In this document: positions 56,021 to 64,000 of the stretch, piece by piece | Layout: every line of letters starts with the position of its first letter | How positions within the stretch are numbered: position 1 is the first letter of the stretch | DNA from: Homoserinibacter gongjuensis | Lineage (GTDB): Bacteria > Actinomycetota > Actinomycetes > Actinomycetales > Microbacteriaceae | DNA length: 64,000 nucleotides | Assembly (NCBI RefSeq): GCF_030161875.1 | Contig: NZ_BSVA01000001.1 | Coordinates: forward strand, 62,001 to 126,000 | Reading direction: 5' to 3' | The notes under the pieces: model-generated | Databases searched by the model: none | What the model was told of the DNA's origin: nothing | The model's input: the letters and a program-made list of their open reading frames with translations, nothing else | Made by a program: the position numbers and the translations under genes

Positions 56021-57675
56021 ATGCCGGAGCAGGCCGACGCCATCATCATCGGAGCGGGACTCGCGGGGCTCGTCGCCGCCGCCGAACTCGTCGACGCGGG
56101 CAAGAAGGTGGTGATCCTCGAACAGGAACCGGAGGCCAGCTTCGGCGGCCAGGCCTGGTGGTCGTTCGGCGGCCTGTTCCTCATCGACTCCCCCGAGCAG
56201 CGCCGCATGGGCGTGCGCGACTCGCACGAACTCGCCCGCCAGGACTGGATGGGCAGTGCCGAGTTCGATCGCGCAGAAGACGACTGGGCACGCGAATGGG
56301 CGGAGGCCTACCTCGCCTTCGCCGCCGGCGAGAAGCGCGCCTGGTTGCGCGAGAAGGGCGTCTCGTTCTTCCCCGTGGTCGGCTGGGCCGAACGCGGTGG
56401 CTACACGGCGACCGGGCACGGCAACTCCGTGCCGCGTTTCCACATCACCTGGGGCACGGGCCCCGGCATCCTCGAGCCCTTCGTGCGGCGGGTGCGCGAG
56501 GGCGTCGAACAGGGTCTCGTCGAACTGCGCTTCCGCCACCGTGTCGACCGTCTCGTCACGAAGGGCGCGGCCGTGATCGGTGCCGCCGGCTCGATCCTCG
56601 CCCCGGATGCCGCCGAGCGCGGTGAGGCATCCAACCGGGATGTGGTGGGTGACTTCGAGCTGAAGGCGGGCGCCGTCGTCGTGGCGTCCGGCGGCATCGG
56701 CGGCAACCACGAACTCGTGCGGGAGAACTGGCCCGAGTGGCTCGGCACCCCGCCCGAGCACATGCTCTCGGGGGTTCCCGCGCACGTCGACGGACGGATG
56801 CTCGGCATCGCCGCGAAGGCCAAGGCGCGTCTCGTGAACCAGGACCGCATGTGGCACTACGTCGAGGGCATCGAGAACCACTCCCCGTGTGGCCGCTGCA
56901 CGGCATCCGCATCCTGCCCGGACCCTCGAGCATGTGGTTCGACGCGACCGGTCAGCGCCTGCCGGTGCCGCTGTTCCCCGGCTTCGACACCCTCGGCACG
57001 CTCGAGTACCTGCGCCAGACCGGCTACGACCACTCGTGGTTCGTGCTGGATCAGTCGATCATCGAGAAGGAGTTCGCGCTCTCGGGCAGCGAGCAGAACC
57101 CCGACCTCACCGGCAAGAGCGTGCGCGAGCTGCTGCGGCAGCGCCTCGGCAAGGGGGCCACGGATGCCGTGGAGGCGTTCAAGGAGAAGGGCGCCGACTT
57201 CGTGATCGCCGACTCGCTCGACGACCTCTTCGCGGGCATGCGTCGCCTCGCGCCCGACGTGGAGCTCGACGTGCAGGCCATCAAGCACGAGCTCGAGGCG
57301 CGCGACCGTGAACTCGACAACACCTTCACCAAGGACGCCCAGGTGACCGCCCTGCGCGGTGCCCGCACCTACCGCGGTGACAAGCTCATCCGGGTGGCGA
57401 AGCCGCACAAGATCCTCGACGAGAAGCACCGCCCGCTCATCGCGGTGAAGCTGCACGTGCTCACCCGCAAGTCGCTTGGCGGCATCCAGACCGACCTGTC
57501 GAGCCGCGTGCTGAACGCCGCCGGCAAGCCGATCGCCGGCCTCTACGCCGTGGGCGAGGCCGCCGGCTTCGGCGGAGGCGGCGTGCACGGCTACCGCTCG
57601 CTCGAGGGCACCTTCCTCGGCGGCTGCCTCTTCACGGGCATGCAGGCCGGCCGCGCGATCGCGGGAGCGCTCTAA
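56021..57675 (+). CDS. FAD-binding dehydrogenase, succinate dehydrogenase/KstD fold (frame break at 56883-56886)
   Basis: Restored length is about 551 residues. The dinucleotide fold starts AIIIGAGLAGLVAAAELVDAG, with the ATP/FAD-linked VVVASGGIGG and a C-terminal GLYAVGEAAGFGGGGVHGYRSLEGTFLGGCL motif. The family includes ketosteroid dehydrogenases and FAD-binding dehydrogenases of unknown substrate. A four-C run breaks the frame after IENHSP. ATG 56021 follows CGAGGAACACGGG. Substrate unknown; it acts probably in the cytosol. Confidence 0.88.
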
Positions 57676-57743
57676 AGGCTCCCCAGCGGGAGCCCTGTCG
57701 AGCGAAGCGGCCCACGCTCGCGGCCACCCGTAGCGAACCACTC

Positions 57744-57848
57744 AGGTGGCTGAGGAACGACCGCGAAGCGGCCGCGTCTCGAAGCCTCCGTCGCCGGGGG
57801 CGGCGGTTTCGAGACGCGCTGCGCTACGCGCGGCGCTCCTCAACCACC
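57744..57848. repeat. REP-like pair, copies at 57744-57788 and 57802-57848
   Basis: Inverted pair between the flavin dehydrogenase and the next leftward gene, GGTGGCTGAGGAACG...CGTCTCGAAGCC and GGTTTCGAGACGC...CTCCTCAACCACC. Confidence 0.85.
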
Positions 57849-57884
57849 TGACATGCGGATCGAGCCGAGCGCCGTGGCAGCGAC

Positions 57885-58577
57885 TCAGCGCGACAGCGTC
57901 CAGGCGCGACGCCGCACGAGCACGTGCCCGCGGCGCGTGGTGAGGCGGGTCCAGGGGCCCGTCTCGTAGGCCTTCACCTCGTCGTCGCCGAGGAATCCGA
58001 GGCTGACGGCGGCGAAGCCGGCGCCCGCGGGGATGTGCTCGGCGCCGGGGATCTCGCGCCCCCACACCTCGCCCCGCACGCGCCGCACGATCGACTCGCC
58101 CACGGCATCCGGAACGATCTCGGCGACCTCGGCGATACCCTCGCGGGCGACCTGGTCGAGCGCGGCGGCATCCGGCCCCTGTACAGCCCGCCATCCGCCG
58201 CGCGGTGGCGAGATGGCGGCCCAGGTGGCGGTGTGCACTTCCATGGGCAGCCCCACGGTGGCCGGCTCCTCTCGCCCGTCGGCGATCGCGGTGACGGCGA
58301 GCTCCTGCGCGCGTTCGACCCGCAGCAGCAGCGAGCGGATGGGCACGACGACGTCGAAGTCGCCTCGGCTCGTGAGGGCGAGGGTGCGCAGCCCGAGCAC
58401 GGTGGGGGTTTCGTCGAGCAGCCCGGCCGGGTAGAGCACCGCGGCGTAGACCGCGAGCACGCCGCTGCCGCCGATGAGGCGCACCGAGCCGTCCTCGACG
58501 CGCTGAGCACGGGCGAGGAAGGTCTGGAGGTCGTCGAGCGACGCGGGGTCGGCGAGCGTGAAGGAGCGGGCAGTCAC
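57885..58577 (-). CDS. Conserved hypothetical protein
   Basis: 230 residues, no membrane segments. Aromatic and charged residues are spread evenly, with EVHTATWAAISPPRGGW and YETGPWTRLTTRRGHVLVRRRAWTL as likely conserved blocks. The fold is unknown. It is divergent from tesB and probably a single gene; the start ATG at 58577 is the first in the frame. Confidence 0.6.
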   Translation of the reverse strand: MTARSFTLADPASLDDLQTFLARAQRVEDGSVRLIGGSGVLAVYAAVLYPAGLLDETPTVLGLRTLALTSRGDFDVVVPIRSLLLRVERAQELAVTAIADGREEPATVGLPMEVHTATWAAISPPRGGWRAVQGPDAAALDQVAREGIAEVAEIVPDAVGESIVRRVRGEVWGREIPGAEHIPAGAGFAAVSLGFLGDDEVKAYETGPWTRLTTRRGHVLVRRRAWTLSR

Positions 58578-58628
58578 AACGCTCCCAGCCTATCCGGATG
58601 CCCCGCCCGCGGCTTCTAGACTGAGCGC

Positions 58629-59521
58629 ATGACCGACCCTGGTGCGGCTCCCGACCCGCTCTCCGGCCTGTTGGCGACCCTCGACCTCACCGACACGGGC
58701 GCCCGCACCGACGAGGACATCTTCACCGGCCCCAGCCAATGGACCCCCGGGGGCGCGTGTTCGGCGGTCAGGTGTACGCGCAGTCGATCATGGCGGCGAT
58801 CCGCACGGTCGAGCCGGAGCGCGCGATCCACTCGACTCACGGCTACTTCCTGCGGCCGGGCGATGCCACCCAGCCGATCACGTTCTCGGTCGACCGGATC
58901 CACGACGGTCGCTCGTTCTCGACGCGGCGAACCCAGGCCTACCAGAACGGCGTGCCGATCCTCTCGATGATCGCGTCGTTCCAGGATGACGACCCGGGAC
59001 TGGAGCACCAGGTTCAGGCGCCCGAGGGGGTCACACCGCCCGAGGATCTGCCCTCTGCGGCGGAGGTGCTGGGGCCGATCGATCATCCGGTGGCCCAGTT
59101 CTGGGCCACCAGCCGGGCGTTCGACATCCGGCACGTGCAGCAGCCCATCTACCTGCGCGCCGACCCGCATCGCATCCCCCGGCAGGCGCTTTGGATGAAG
59201 ACGATCGGCCCGATGCCCGACGACGACAACCTGCACCGCGCGGCCCTCGCCTACGCGAGCGACTACTCGATCCTCGAGCCGGTGCTGCGCGGTCACGGCC
59301 TGGAGTGGACCCATCGCGGTCTCAAGATGGCCAGCCTCGACCACGCCATGTGGTGGCACCGGCCGATGCGCGTCGACGAGTGGCTGCTCTACGTGCAGGA
59401 ATCGCCCACGGCATCCGGCGGTCGCGGCCTGTCGACGGGGCAGATCTTCACGCGCGAGGGAGTGCTCGTGGCGAGCATCGCCCAGGAGGGCATGGTGCGC
59501 GTGCCGGAGCTGCGGGAGTGA
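58629..59521 (+). CDS. tesB: Acyl-CoA thioesterase II (frame break in 58744-58753)
   Basis: Restored length is 297 residues, the usual TesB size with its double hot-dog fold: GGRVFGGQVYAQSIMAA starts the first, and DHAMWWHRP and LYVQESPTASGGRGLSTGQIF belong to the second. It cleaves acyl-CoA to fatty acid and CoA. A C5-G5 stretch breaks the frame; an extra G gives WTPGGRVFGG. Single gene. Confidence 0.9.
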
Positions 59522-59900
59522 CGTCACGGCCTGCGCTCCGCGTCCCCGGATAACGAAGGTGTAACAACTGAGGCCGCCTCCGTGGGTGGTGCGACACGCC
59601 GAGATCCCCGAGAACATGGGCGAGACGGTGGCAGGCGGCCCCGTTCGGGCGGCCTGAAGCCCGGCACGCATCGCTGCTACGGTGGCCGAGGCCCGCCCGA
59701 CGACGCGTCCGACACGACCGGGGGCTGCAAGCCCAGGACCGCGCGCACCGGCTGCTTACCCGCCGGCGCTCGTATGGCAACGCGAAGACCGTGCCGTCAC
59801 CCGGCGGCACTGCGTCCGAGGGAGCTCCGCTCCGCACGGGACGTCTCGTGGGCCCGGACCGTAACCGGAACCCGACGCTTCGGCGCGGGTCGAGGAGACC
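59522..59900. other. Gene-free leader region before proV
   Basis: 379 bases with no convincing gene. A GGCCGCC/GGCGGCC pair flanks a possible structured RNA, and the region is very GC-rich. It does not match any riboswitch class I could recall. The last bases (CGAGGAGACC) are the proV ribosome site. Confidence 0.4.
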
Positions 59901-61211
59901 GTGACCGAGATCGCACTTCGCGCCGAAGGCCTCTACAAGGTGTTCGGCCGTCAACCCCAGGAGGCCGTGGAGCGGCTGCGCGCCGGAGCGAGCCGCGACG
60001 AGGTGCGGCCGGCCACCGCGGCCGTCATCGACGCGAGCTTCGAGGTGCGCAGCGGCGAGATCTTCGTCGTCATGGGGCTCTCCGGCTCGGGCAAGTCCAC
60101 CCTGATCCGTATGCTCAACGGCCTGCTGGATGCGACAGCGGGCGAGGTCGAGCTCTGCGGCGAGCGGCTCACCGGCGCGAGCGCCGCCCAGGTGCGCGGC
60201 CTGCGCCGTCGCCGCGTATCGATGGTGTTCCAGCACTTCGCCCTGCTGCCCCACCGCACCGTGCTCGACAACGTCGCCTACGCGCTCGAGGTGCGCGGCG
60301 TGGCGAAGGACGAGCGACTCGAGGCGGCGCGGCGCACCGTCGACCTCGTGGGTCTTTCGGGCTGGGAGGACAAGCTCCCCGGCGAGCTCTCGGGCGGTAT
60401 GCGCCAACGTGTCGGCCTGGCACGCGCTCTCACCGCCGACACCGACGTGCTGCTCATGGACGAGGCCTTCAGCGCCCTCGACCCCCTCATCCGACGCGAG
60501 ATGCAGGAGCAGCTCGTGGAGCTGCAGAGCGCGCTCGGCAAGACGATCGTCTTCATCACCCACGACCTCAACGAGGCGATGTTCCTCGGCGACCGGATCG
60601 CCGTCATGCGCGACGGTCGCATCGTGCAGATCGGCACCCCGGAAGACATCCTCACCGACCCCGCCAACGACTACGTCGCGCAGTTCGTGCAGGATGTCGA
60701 CCGCGCGCGGGTGCTCACCGCGTCGTCGGTCATGGAGCCGGCGCGCGCGACCGTCTCGGCGAGCTCCGGACCGCGGGCCGCCCTCAAGGTCATGCGCGAT
60801 CTGCAGACCTCCGCCGTCTACGTCGTCGGACGCGACCGCGTGCTCACGGGCGTCGTGCGCGACCAGGACGCGATCCGTCTGCTGCGCGCCGGCACGACCG
60901 GCCTCGCATCCATCACCCACGACGACTTCGCATCCGTGAGCGTCGACACGCCGCTCTCCGAGCTCTTCGTACCGGCGGTCGAGAGCCCGCTGCCGCTCGC
61001 GGTGACCGACGATCGCAACCGCCTGCTCGGCGTCGTGCCGCGCGTGACCCTGCTCGCGGCGCTCGGCAACGTGTCGTCGCACACGGGTGAGCTGCCGACG
61101 GTGGAACCGCCGCCCACCGTGCCCATCACCGTCATGAGCGAGGCGCTCGACGCCGCGGATGCCGAAAGCGGTCGCGCGGTGCCGTCCGGCGCGCAGGAAG
61201 GAGCGGTCTGA
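59901..61211 (+). CDS. proV: Glycine betaine/proline ABC transporter ATP-binding protein
   Basis: 436 residues. Walker A GLSGSGKST (59-67), signature LSGGMRQR, Walker B VLLMDEAFSALDPL and H-loop THD. Two CBS domains follow from about residue 280. The opening GLYKVFGR and long ATPase loop are the OpuA/ProV form. GTG start after CGAGGAGACC. It shares a base with the proW start, so proV-proW-proX is an operon. It imports compatible solutes under osmotic stress. Confidence 0.95.
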   Translation: MTEIALRAEGLYKVFGRQPQEAVERLRAGASRDEVRPATAAVIDASFEVRSGEIFVVMGLSGSGKSTLIRMLNGLLDATAGEVELCGERLTGASAAQVRGLRRRRVSMVFQHFALLPHRTVLDNVAYALEVRGVAKDERLEAARRTVDLVGLSGWEDKLPGELSGGMRQRVGLARALTADTDVLLMDEAFSALDPLIRREMQEQLVELQSALGKTIVFITHDLNEAMFLGDRIAVMRDGRIVQIGTPEDILTDPANDYVAQFVQDVDRARVLTASSVMEPARATVSASSGPRAALKVMRDLQTSAVYVVGRDRVLTGVVRDQDAIRLLRAGTTGLASITHDDFASVSVDTPLSELFVPAVESPLPLAVTDDRNRLLGVVPRVTLLAALGNVSSHTGELPTVEPPPTVPITVMSEALDAADAESGRAVPSGAQEGAV

Positions 61212-62152
61212 TGCTCGAGGGCTTCCGACTTCCGATCGGCGACTGGGTGGAAGGGGTCGTCGACTTCGTCACGACCTACCTCACCGTCGTCTTCGATGTG
61301 ATCCGCAGCGTCTTCCTGGCGCTCTACGACGCCGTCGACTGGGTGCTCGCCGTGCCACCGTGGTGGGCGATCGTGCTCGTCGTGGTCGCCGTCGCCGTGT
61401 ATGCGCGGGGCTGGCGGTTCGGTGCAGGCACGCTCGTGGGCCTGCTCGTGATCGTGGCGGTCGACCAGTGGGACAACGCGATGGACACCCTCGCCCTGAC
61501 CCTCGTGGCCGCCTTCATCGCGGTGCTCATCAGCATTCCGCTCGGCATCTGGGCGGCGCGGTCGTCGACCGTCTCGGCGGTCGTGCGGCCGATCCTGGAC
61601 TTCCTGCAGACGATGCCGGCGTTCGTGTACCTGATTCCCGCACTCATCCTGTTCCGCGTCGGCGTGGTGCCCGGCATCGTCGCCACCATCGCCTTCGCGC
61701 TCGCGCCGGGGGTGCGTCTCACCGAGCTCGGCATCCGCGGTGTCGACGCCGAGGTCGTCGAGGCGGGCCACGCGTTCGGCGCGACCCCGCGCCGCATCCT
61801 GCGCCAGATCCAGCTGCCGCTCGCGTTGCCGAGCATCATGGCGGGCGTCAACCAGGTGATCATGCTCGCCCTCTCGATGGTCGTCATCGCGAGCATGGTG
61901 GGCGCGCCCGGTCTCGGTCGCGACATCATCCAGTCGCTCAACCGCATCGACGTGGGGCTCGGCTTCGAAGCGGGACTCTCGGTGGTGATCCTCGCGATCC
62001 TGCTCGACCGCCTCACCTCCACGCTCGGCTCGGGGCGCCGCGGCTCCTTCGCCCGGCCCCGGCGCGGCAACCCGGCCACCGACCGCCCGGTCGGCGACGA
62101 CTCGACGGGCGAAACGCCCGCCGACACGGTGTCGGTGACGACCTCGGCCTGA
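61211..62152 (+). CDS. proW: Glycine betaine/proline ABC transporter permease
   Basis: 313 residues with about seven membrane helices and the EAA-loop-like stretch EAGHAFGATPRRILRQIQLPLALPSI facing the ATPase. The long N-terminal tract before the permease domain is typical of ProW. ATG overlaps the proV stop. The C-terminal tail is soluble and Thr-rich. Confidence 0.95.
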   Translation: MLEGFRLPIGDWVEGVVDFVTTYLTVVFDVIRSVFLALYDAVDWVLAVPPWWAIVLVVVAVAVYARGWRFGAGTLVGLLVIVAVDQWDNAMDTLALTLVAAFIAVLISIPLGIWAARSSTVSAVVRPILDFLQTMPAFVYLIPALILFRVGVVPGIVATIAFALAPGVRLTELGIRGVDAEVVEAGHAFGATPRRILRQIQLPLALPSIMAGVNQVIMLALSMVVIASMVGAPGLGRDIIQSLNRIDVGLGFEAGLSVVILAILLDRLTSTLGSGRRGSFARPRRGNPATDRPVGDDSTGETPADTVSVTTSA

Positions 62153-62221
62153 CCGAGGCGACGACCGGCACGCACCCACCAATCGCTCCCGCCACAGCAC
62201 GGGAGCCGAAAGGAAGAACGA

Positions 62222-63127
62222 ATGAACAAGCGACTGCTCGCGAGCCTCGCGATCGGCGCCGTCGCGGCGCTCGGGCTGAGCGCCTGCGCGACGGATGCCG
62301 GATCGAACGGCGGCGACGGAGACGGCGCGAACGGCGGCGACAAGACCTCGCTCACGATCGGCGTCTTCAACGGCTGGCCGGAGGGCGAGGCCGCCTCGTA
62401 CCTGTGGAAGATCATCCTCGAGGACAAGGGCTACGACGTGACGCTCGAGTACGCCGACGCGGGCCCCGTGTTCGCGGGCCTCAGCACGGGCGACTACGAT
62501 GTGGCGCTCGACGGCTGGCTGCCCCTCACCCACGCCGACTACGTCAAGGAGTACAGCGACGTGGTCGACCTCGGCGCCTGGAACGAAGACGCCGTGCTGA
62601 CCCTCGCGGTCAACGAGGACGCCCCGATCACCTCGATCGACGAGCTCGCCGCCAACGCCGACGCGTTCGGCAACAAGATCGTCGGCATCGAGCCGGGCGC
62701 GGGCCTCACGCAGGCCACGCAGGAGCAGGTCATCCCGACCTACGGGCTCGAGGACATGGAGTTCATCACCTCGTCGACCCCCGCCATGCTCGCCGAGCTG
62801 AGCGCCGCGATCGACGCGGGCGAGAACGTCGTCGTGACGCTGTGGCGCCCGCACTGGGCCTACGACGAGTTCCCCATCCGGGATCTGGAAGACCCGGAGG
62901 GCACGCTCGGCGCCGAGGAGTCGATCCACACCATGGCGCGCCCCGGTTTCGAGGACGACTACCCGCAGCTCACCGAGTGGCTGAAGGCGTTCACCCTCGA
63001 CTCGGAGCTGCTCTACTCGCTCGAGAACGTCATGTACAACGTCGACGACGTGCCGCGCGACTTCACCGATGTCGTGACGCAGTGGATGTCGGAGAACCAG
63101 GAGTACGTGGACTCGCTCACGAGCTGA
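62222..63127 (+). CDS. proX: Glycine betaine-binding lipoprotein
   Basis: 301 residues. A lipoprotein signal with lipobox LSAC (cysteine at residue 22) anchors it to the outside of the membrane. The binding domain carries the tryptophan-rich pocket of betaine binders (e.g. FNGWPEG, LDGWLPLTHADY, LWRPHWAYDEF), suited to quaternary amines. Start ATG after AGGAAGAACGA. It completes the osmoprotectant transporter. Confidence 0.95.
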   Translation: MNKRLLASLAIGAVAALGLSACATDAGSNGGDGDGANGGDKTSLTIGVFNGWPEGEAASYLWKIILEDKGYDVTLEYADAGPVFAGLSTGDYDVALDGWLPLTHADYVKEYSDVVDLGAWNEDAVLTLAVNEDAPITSIDELAANADAFGNKIVGIEPGAGLTQATQEQVIPTYGLEDMEFITSSTPAMLAELSAAIDAGENVVVTLWRPHWAYDEFPIRDLEDPEGTLGAEESIHTMARPGFEDDYPQLTEWLKAFTLDSELLYSLENVMYNVDDVPRDFTDVVTQWMSENQEYVDSLTS

Positions 63128-63142
63128 GCTGACCACTCGACG

Positions 63143-63177
63143 GCGACGCCGGCCACCCCGTGGGGTGCCGGCGTCGC
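63143..63177. terminator. Bidirectional terminator of the pro operon
   Basis: GCGACGCCGGC (63143-63153) and its complement (63167-63177) with an inner ACCCC/GGGGT pairing, one bulged base, between convergent genes. Confidence 0.8.
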
Positions 63178-63188
63178 TGCGTTGGGGG

Positions 63189-63611
63189 TCAGCGAGCCGG
63201 TGCGATCCGCTGCCCCACGAGCACCGCGGCACCCGCGACCACGGGGTGCATGAGCATGAGGGCGATGACGGCGCCGGGGGTCGCGCCCGGGAGGAACCCG
63301 GTCGCCAGCAGCACGGCGTCGGGCACGAACGAGAGCACGAGCAGCACGGGCACGAGCACGCGCAGCAGGCGGGCCGAGCGGCGCACGAGCCGCACCACGA
63401 GCGCCCAGCCGCCGATGGCGAGCAGGGTGCCGGCGATCGCGAAGGTGAGGTAGGCCTGCGGCTGCAGGGGCGGGAAGGCATCCCCCGCTCCTGCCGTGCG
63501 GGCCACGAGGGCGATGAGGCTCGTCGCGATCGCCACGGCGACGACCGCGGCGAGCACGAGCAGGGCGACGACGGAGGCGCGGGGAGCGCTGCGTTCGATG
63601 GTGGCGGTCAT
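63189..63611 (-). CDS. Small four-helix membrane protein (DUF6069-like)
   Basis: 140 residues with about four membrane helices, starting VVALLVLAAVVAVAIATSLIALV, then AYLTFAIAGTLLAIGGWALVV, VLVPVLLVLSFVPDAVLL and VIALMLMHPVVAGAAVLVG. The pattern resembles DUF6069. Function unknown. ATG start at 63611; it converges on proX. Confidence 0.65.
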   Translation of the reverse strand: MTATIERSAPRASVVALLVLAAVVAVAIATSLIALVARTAGAGDAFPPLQPQAYLTFAIAGTLLAIGGWALVVRLVRRSARLLRVLVPVLLVLSFVPDAVLLATGFLPGATPGAVIALMLMHPVVAGAAVLVGQRIAPAR

Positions 63612-63748
63612 GGGGTCTCCTCGGCTGTGGCGAACGGTACGCGCCGACGCTACGGGCGTGGGTGCGGCATCCGGAACCGCCCGGTGGAGTAATCGGGGTG
63701 CTCCGGGGGAGTAGTCAGCACCCTCAGCGCGATGGGTGCGAGCGGGTG

Positions 63749-64000
63749 CTAGCCGCGCTTGGCGAAGACCACCGGCTGCTCGACGTAGGGTGCGAACCGC
63801 TCGCGCAGCTCGTCGGAGATGCGCACCGGGCGGCCGGTCGCGGCGTCGACCATGACGAGCGTCGTTGAGGCGATCGTGTAGCGGATGCGCGGCTGCGTGC
63901 CGTCGGGCGAGTACACCTCGTAGCAGATCTCGATGCTCGCTCCCCGATCCGCCCGATCCACAGCTCGACCACGATCGGACTGCGCTGGAACGGGATGGGC
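63749..64000 (-). CDS. 4HBT-fold acyl-CoA thioesterase (5' end outside window; frame break at 63942-63945)
   Basis: The window ends inside this gene. The visible part, read from the right, is PIPFQRSPIVVELWIGRIG, then after one added base GASIEICYEVYSPDG and TLVMVDAATGRPVRISDELRERF, ending KRG. This is the hot-dog 4HBT family, YbgC/PaaI-like thioesterases. A four-C run (plus strand) breaks the frame after IGRIG. The N-terminus lies beyond the window. Confidence 0.8.
   Translation of the reverse strand, partial: AHPVPAQSDRGRAVDRADRGASIEICYEVYSPDGTQPRIRYTIASTTLVMVDAATGRPVRISDELRERFAPYVEQPVVFAKRG

Noticed and set aside
59682-59864. A 60-codon open frame before proV
   Set aside because: Arg/Pro-rich composition with no ribosome site or domain; it looks like chance coding in a GC-rich leader.
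59522-59900. A riboswitch (c-di-AMP or cobalamin type) upstream of proV
   Set aside because: I looked for the conserved cores of these classes and of glycine, TPP and SAM switches but could not find them; the region is left as unassigned.

Overview
The window is about 64 kb of very GC-rich, gene-dense DNA. Its codon use, frequent GTG starts, stop/start overlaps and gene set point to a Microbacteriaceae-type actinobacterium: ClpP1/ClpP2, DUF2510 proteins, class-E sortase-like LAxTG anchoring, an MglA/MglB-like GTPase module and the mycobacterial form of RpiB. No phage, transposase, CRISPR array or rRNA was seen; it looks like ordinary chromosome. The sequence carries an assembly artefact: about 21 reading-frame breaks in 19 genes, nearly all explained by one missing G or C in a G/C run. 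I annotate those genes as intact CDS with the break position and do not call them pseudogenes.

Layout. 1-1942: two MacB/LolD-type ABC ATPases facing a Doc/ribbon-helix-helix toxin-antitoxin pair. 1994-11038: a protein quality-control block read leftwards (tRNA-Pro, tig, clpP1, clpP2, clpX), interrupted by a rightward copper trio (membrane protein, YcnI, CopC), a TPR gene, a PLP sulfur-amino-acid enzyme and a DUF1697 gene. 11285-16415: tRNA-Gly, an esterase, a cysteine hydrolase plus AmiS/UreI channel pair, a fatty acid desaturase, a cold-shock protein and a mini DUF2510 protein. 16576-24823: a sensor kinase/response regulator pair and the cytochrome bd operon cydA-cydB-cydDC, with CydD and CydC fused. 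25042-31970: a DUF385 protein, a large MalT-like LuxR regulator and a 1110-residue surface protein. 32123-36637: AidB-like acyl-CoA dehydrogenase, deaminase, XRE-cupin regulator divergent from a CPYC flavoprotein, and a DUF1345 membrane protein. 36748-44098: pta-ackA, a universal stress protein, a two-GAF DevS-like kinase with a DevR-like regulator, and Dps. 44095-48597: amidohydrolase, PaiB-like protein, Nei-type glycosylase, RpiB and a conserved hypothetical. 48654-59521: aminopeptidase N, a DUF2510/GTPase/roadblock gene set, MscS, truncated haemoglobin, a flavin dehydrogenase and TesB. 59901-63127: a glycine betaine/proline ABC transporter (proV-proW-proX). The right edge has a small membrane protein and a thioesterase cut by the window end.

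How it fits together. A near-identical 14-bp motif, GGGSCCAAKGTCCY, lies upstream of cydA, pta and the divergent usp/devS-like promoters. It resembles a DosR/DevR box, so these loci may form one low-oxygen regulon driven by the DevS/DevR-like pair encoded here. The second notable unit is 51350-54148, where two paralogous DUF2510 proteins flank a small Ras-like GTPase and a roadblock protein.

Repeats. At least fifteen copies of a REP-like palindrome (GGTTGAGGAGCG...CGTCTCGAAACC and its inverse) sit mostly at gene 3' ends, often as pairs. Some have become coding sequence: they supply the linker and tail of the CydDC fusion, the tail of the amidohydrolase and the stop region of ackA.
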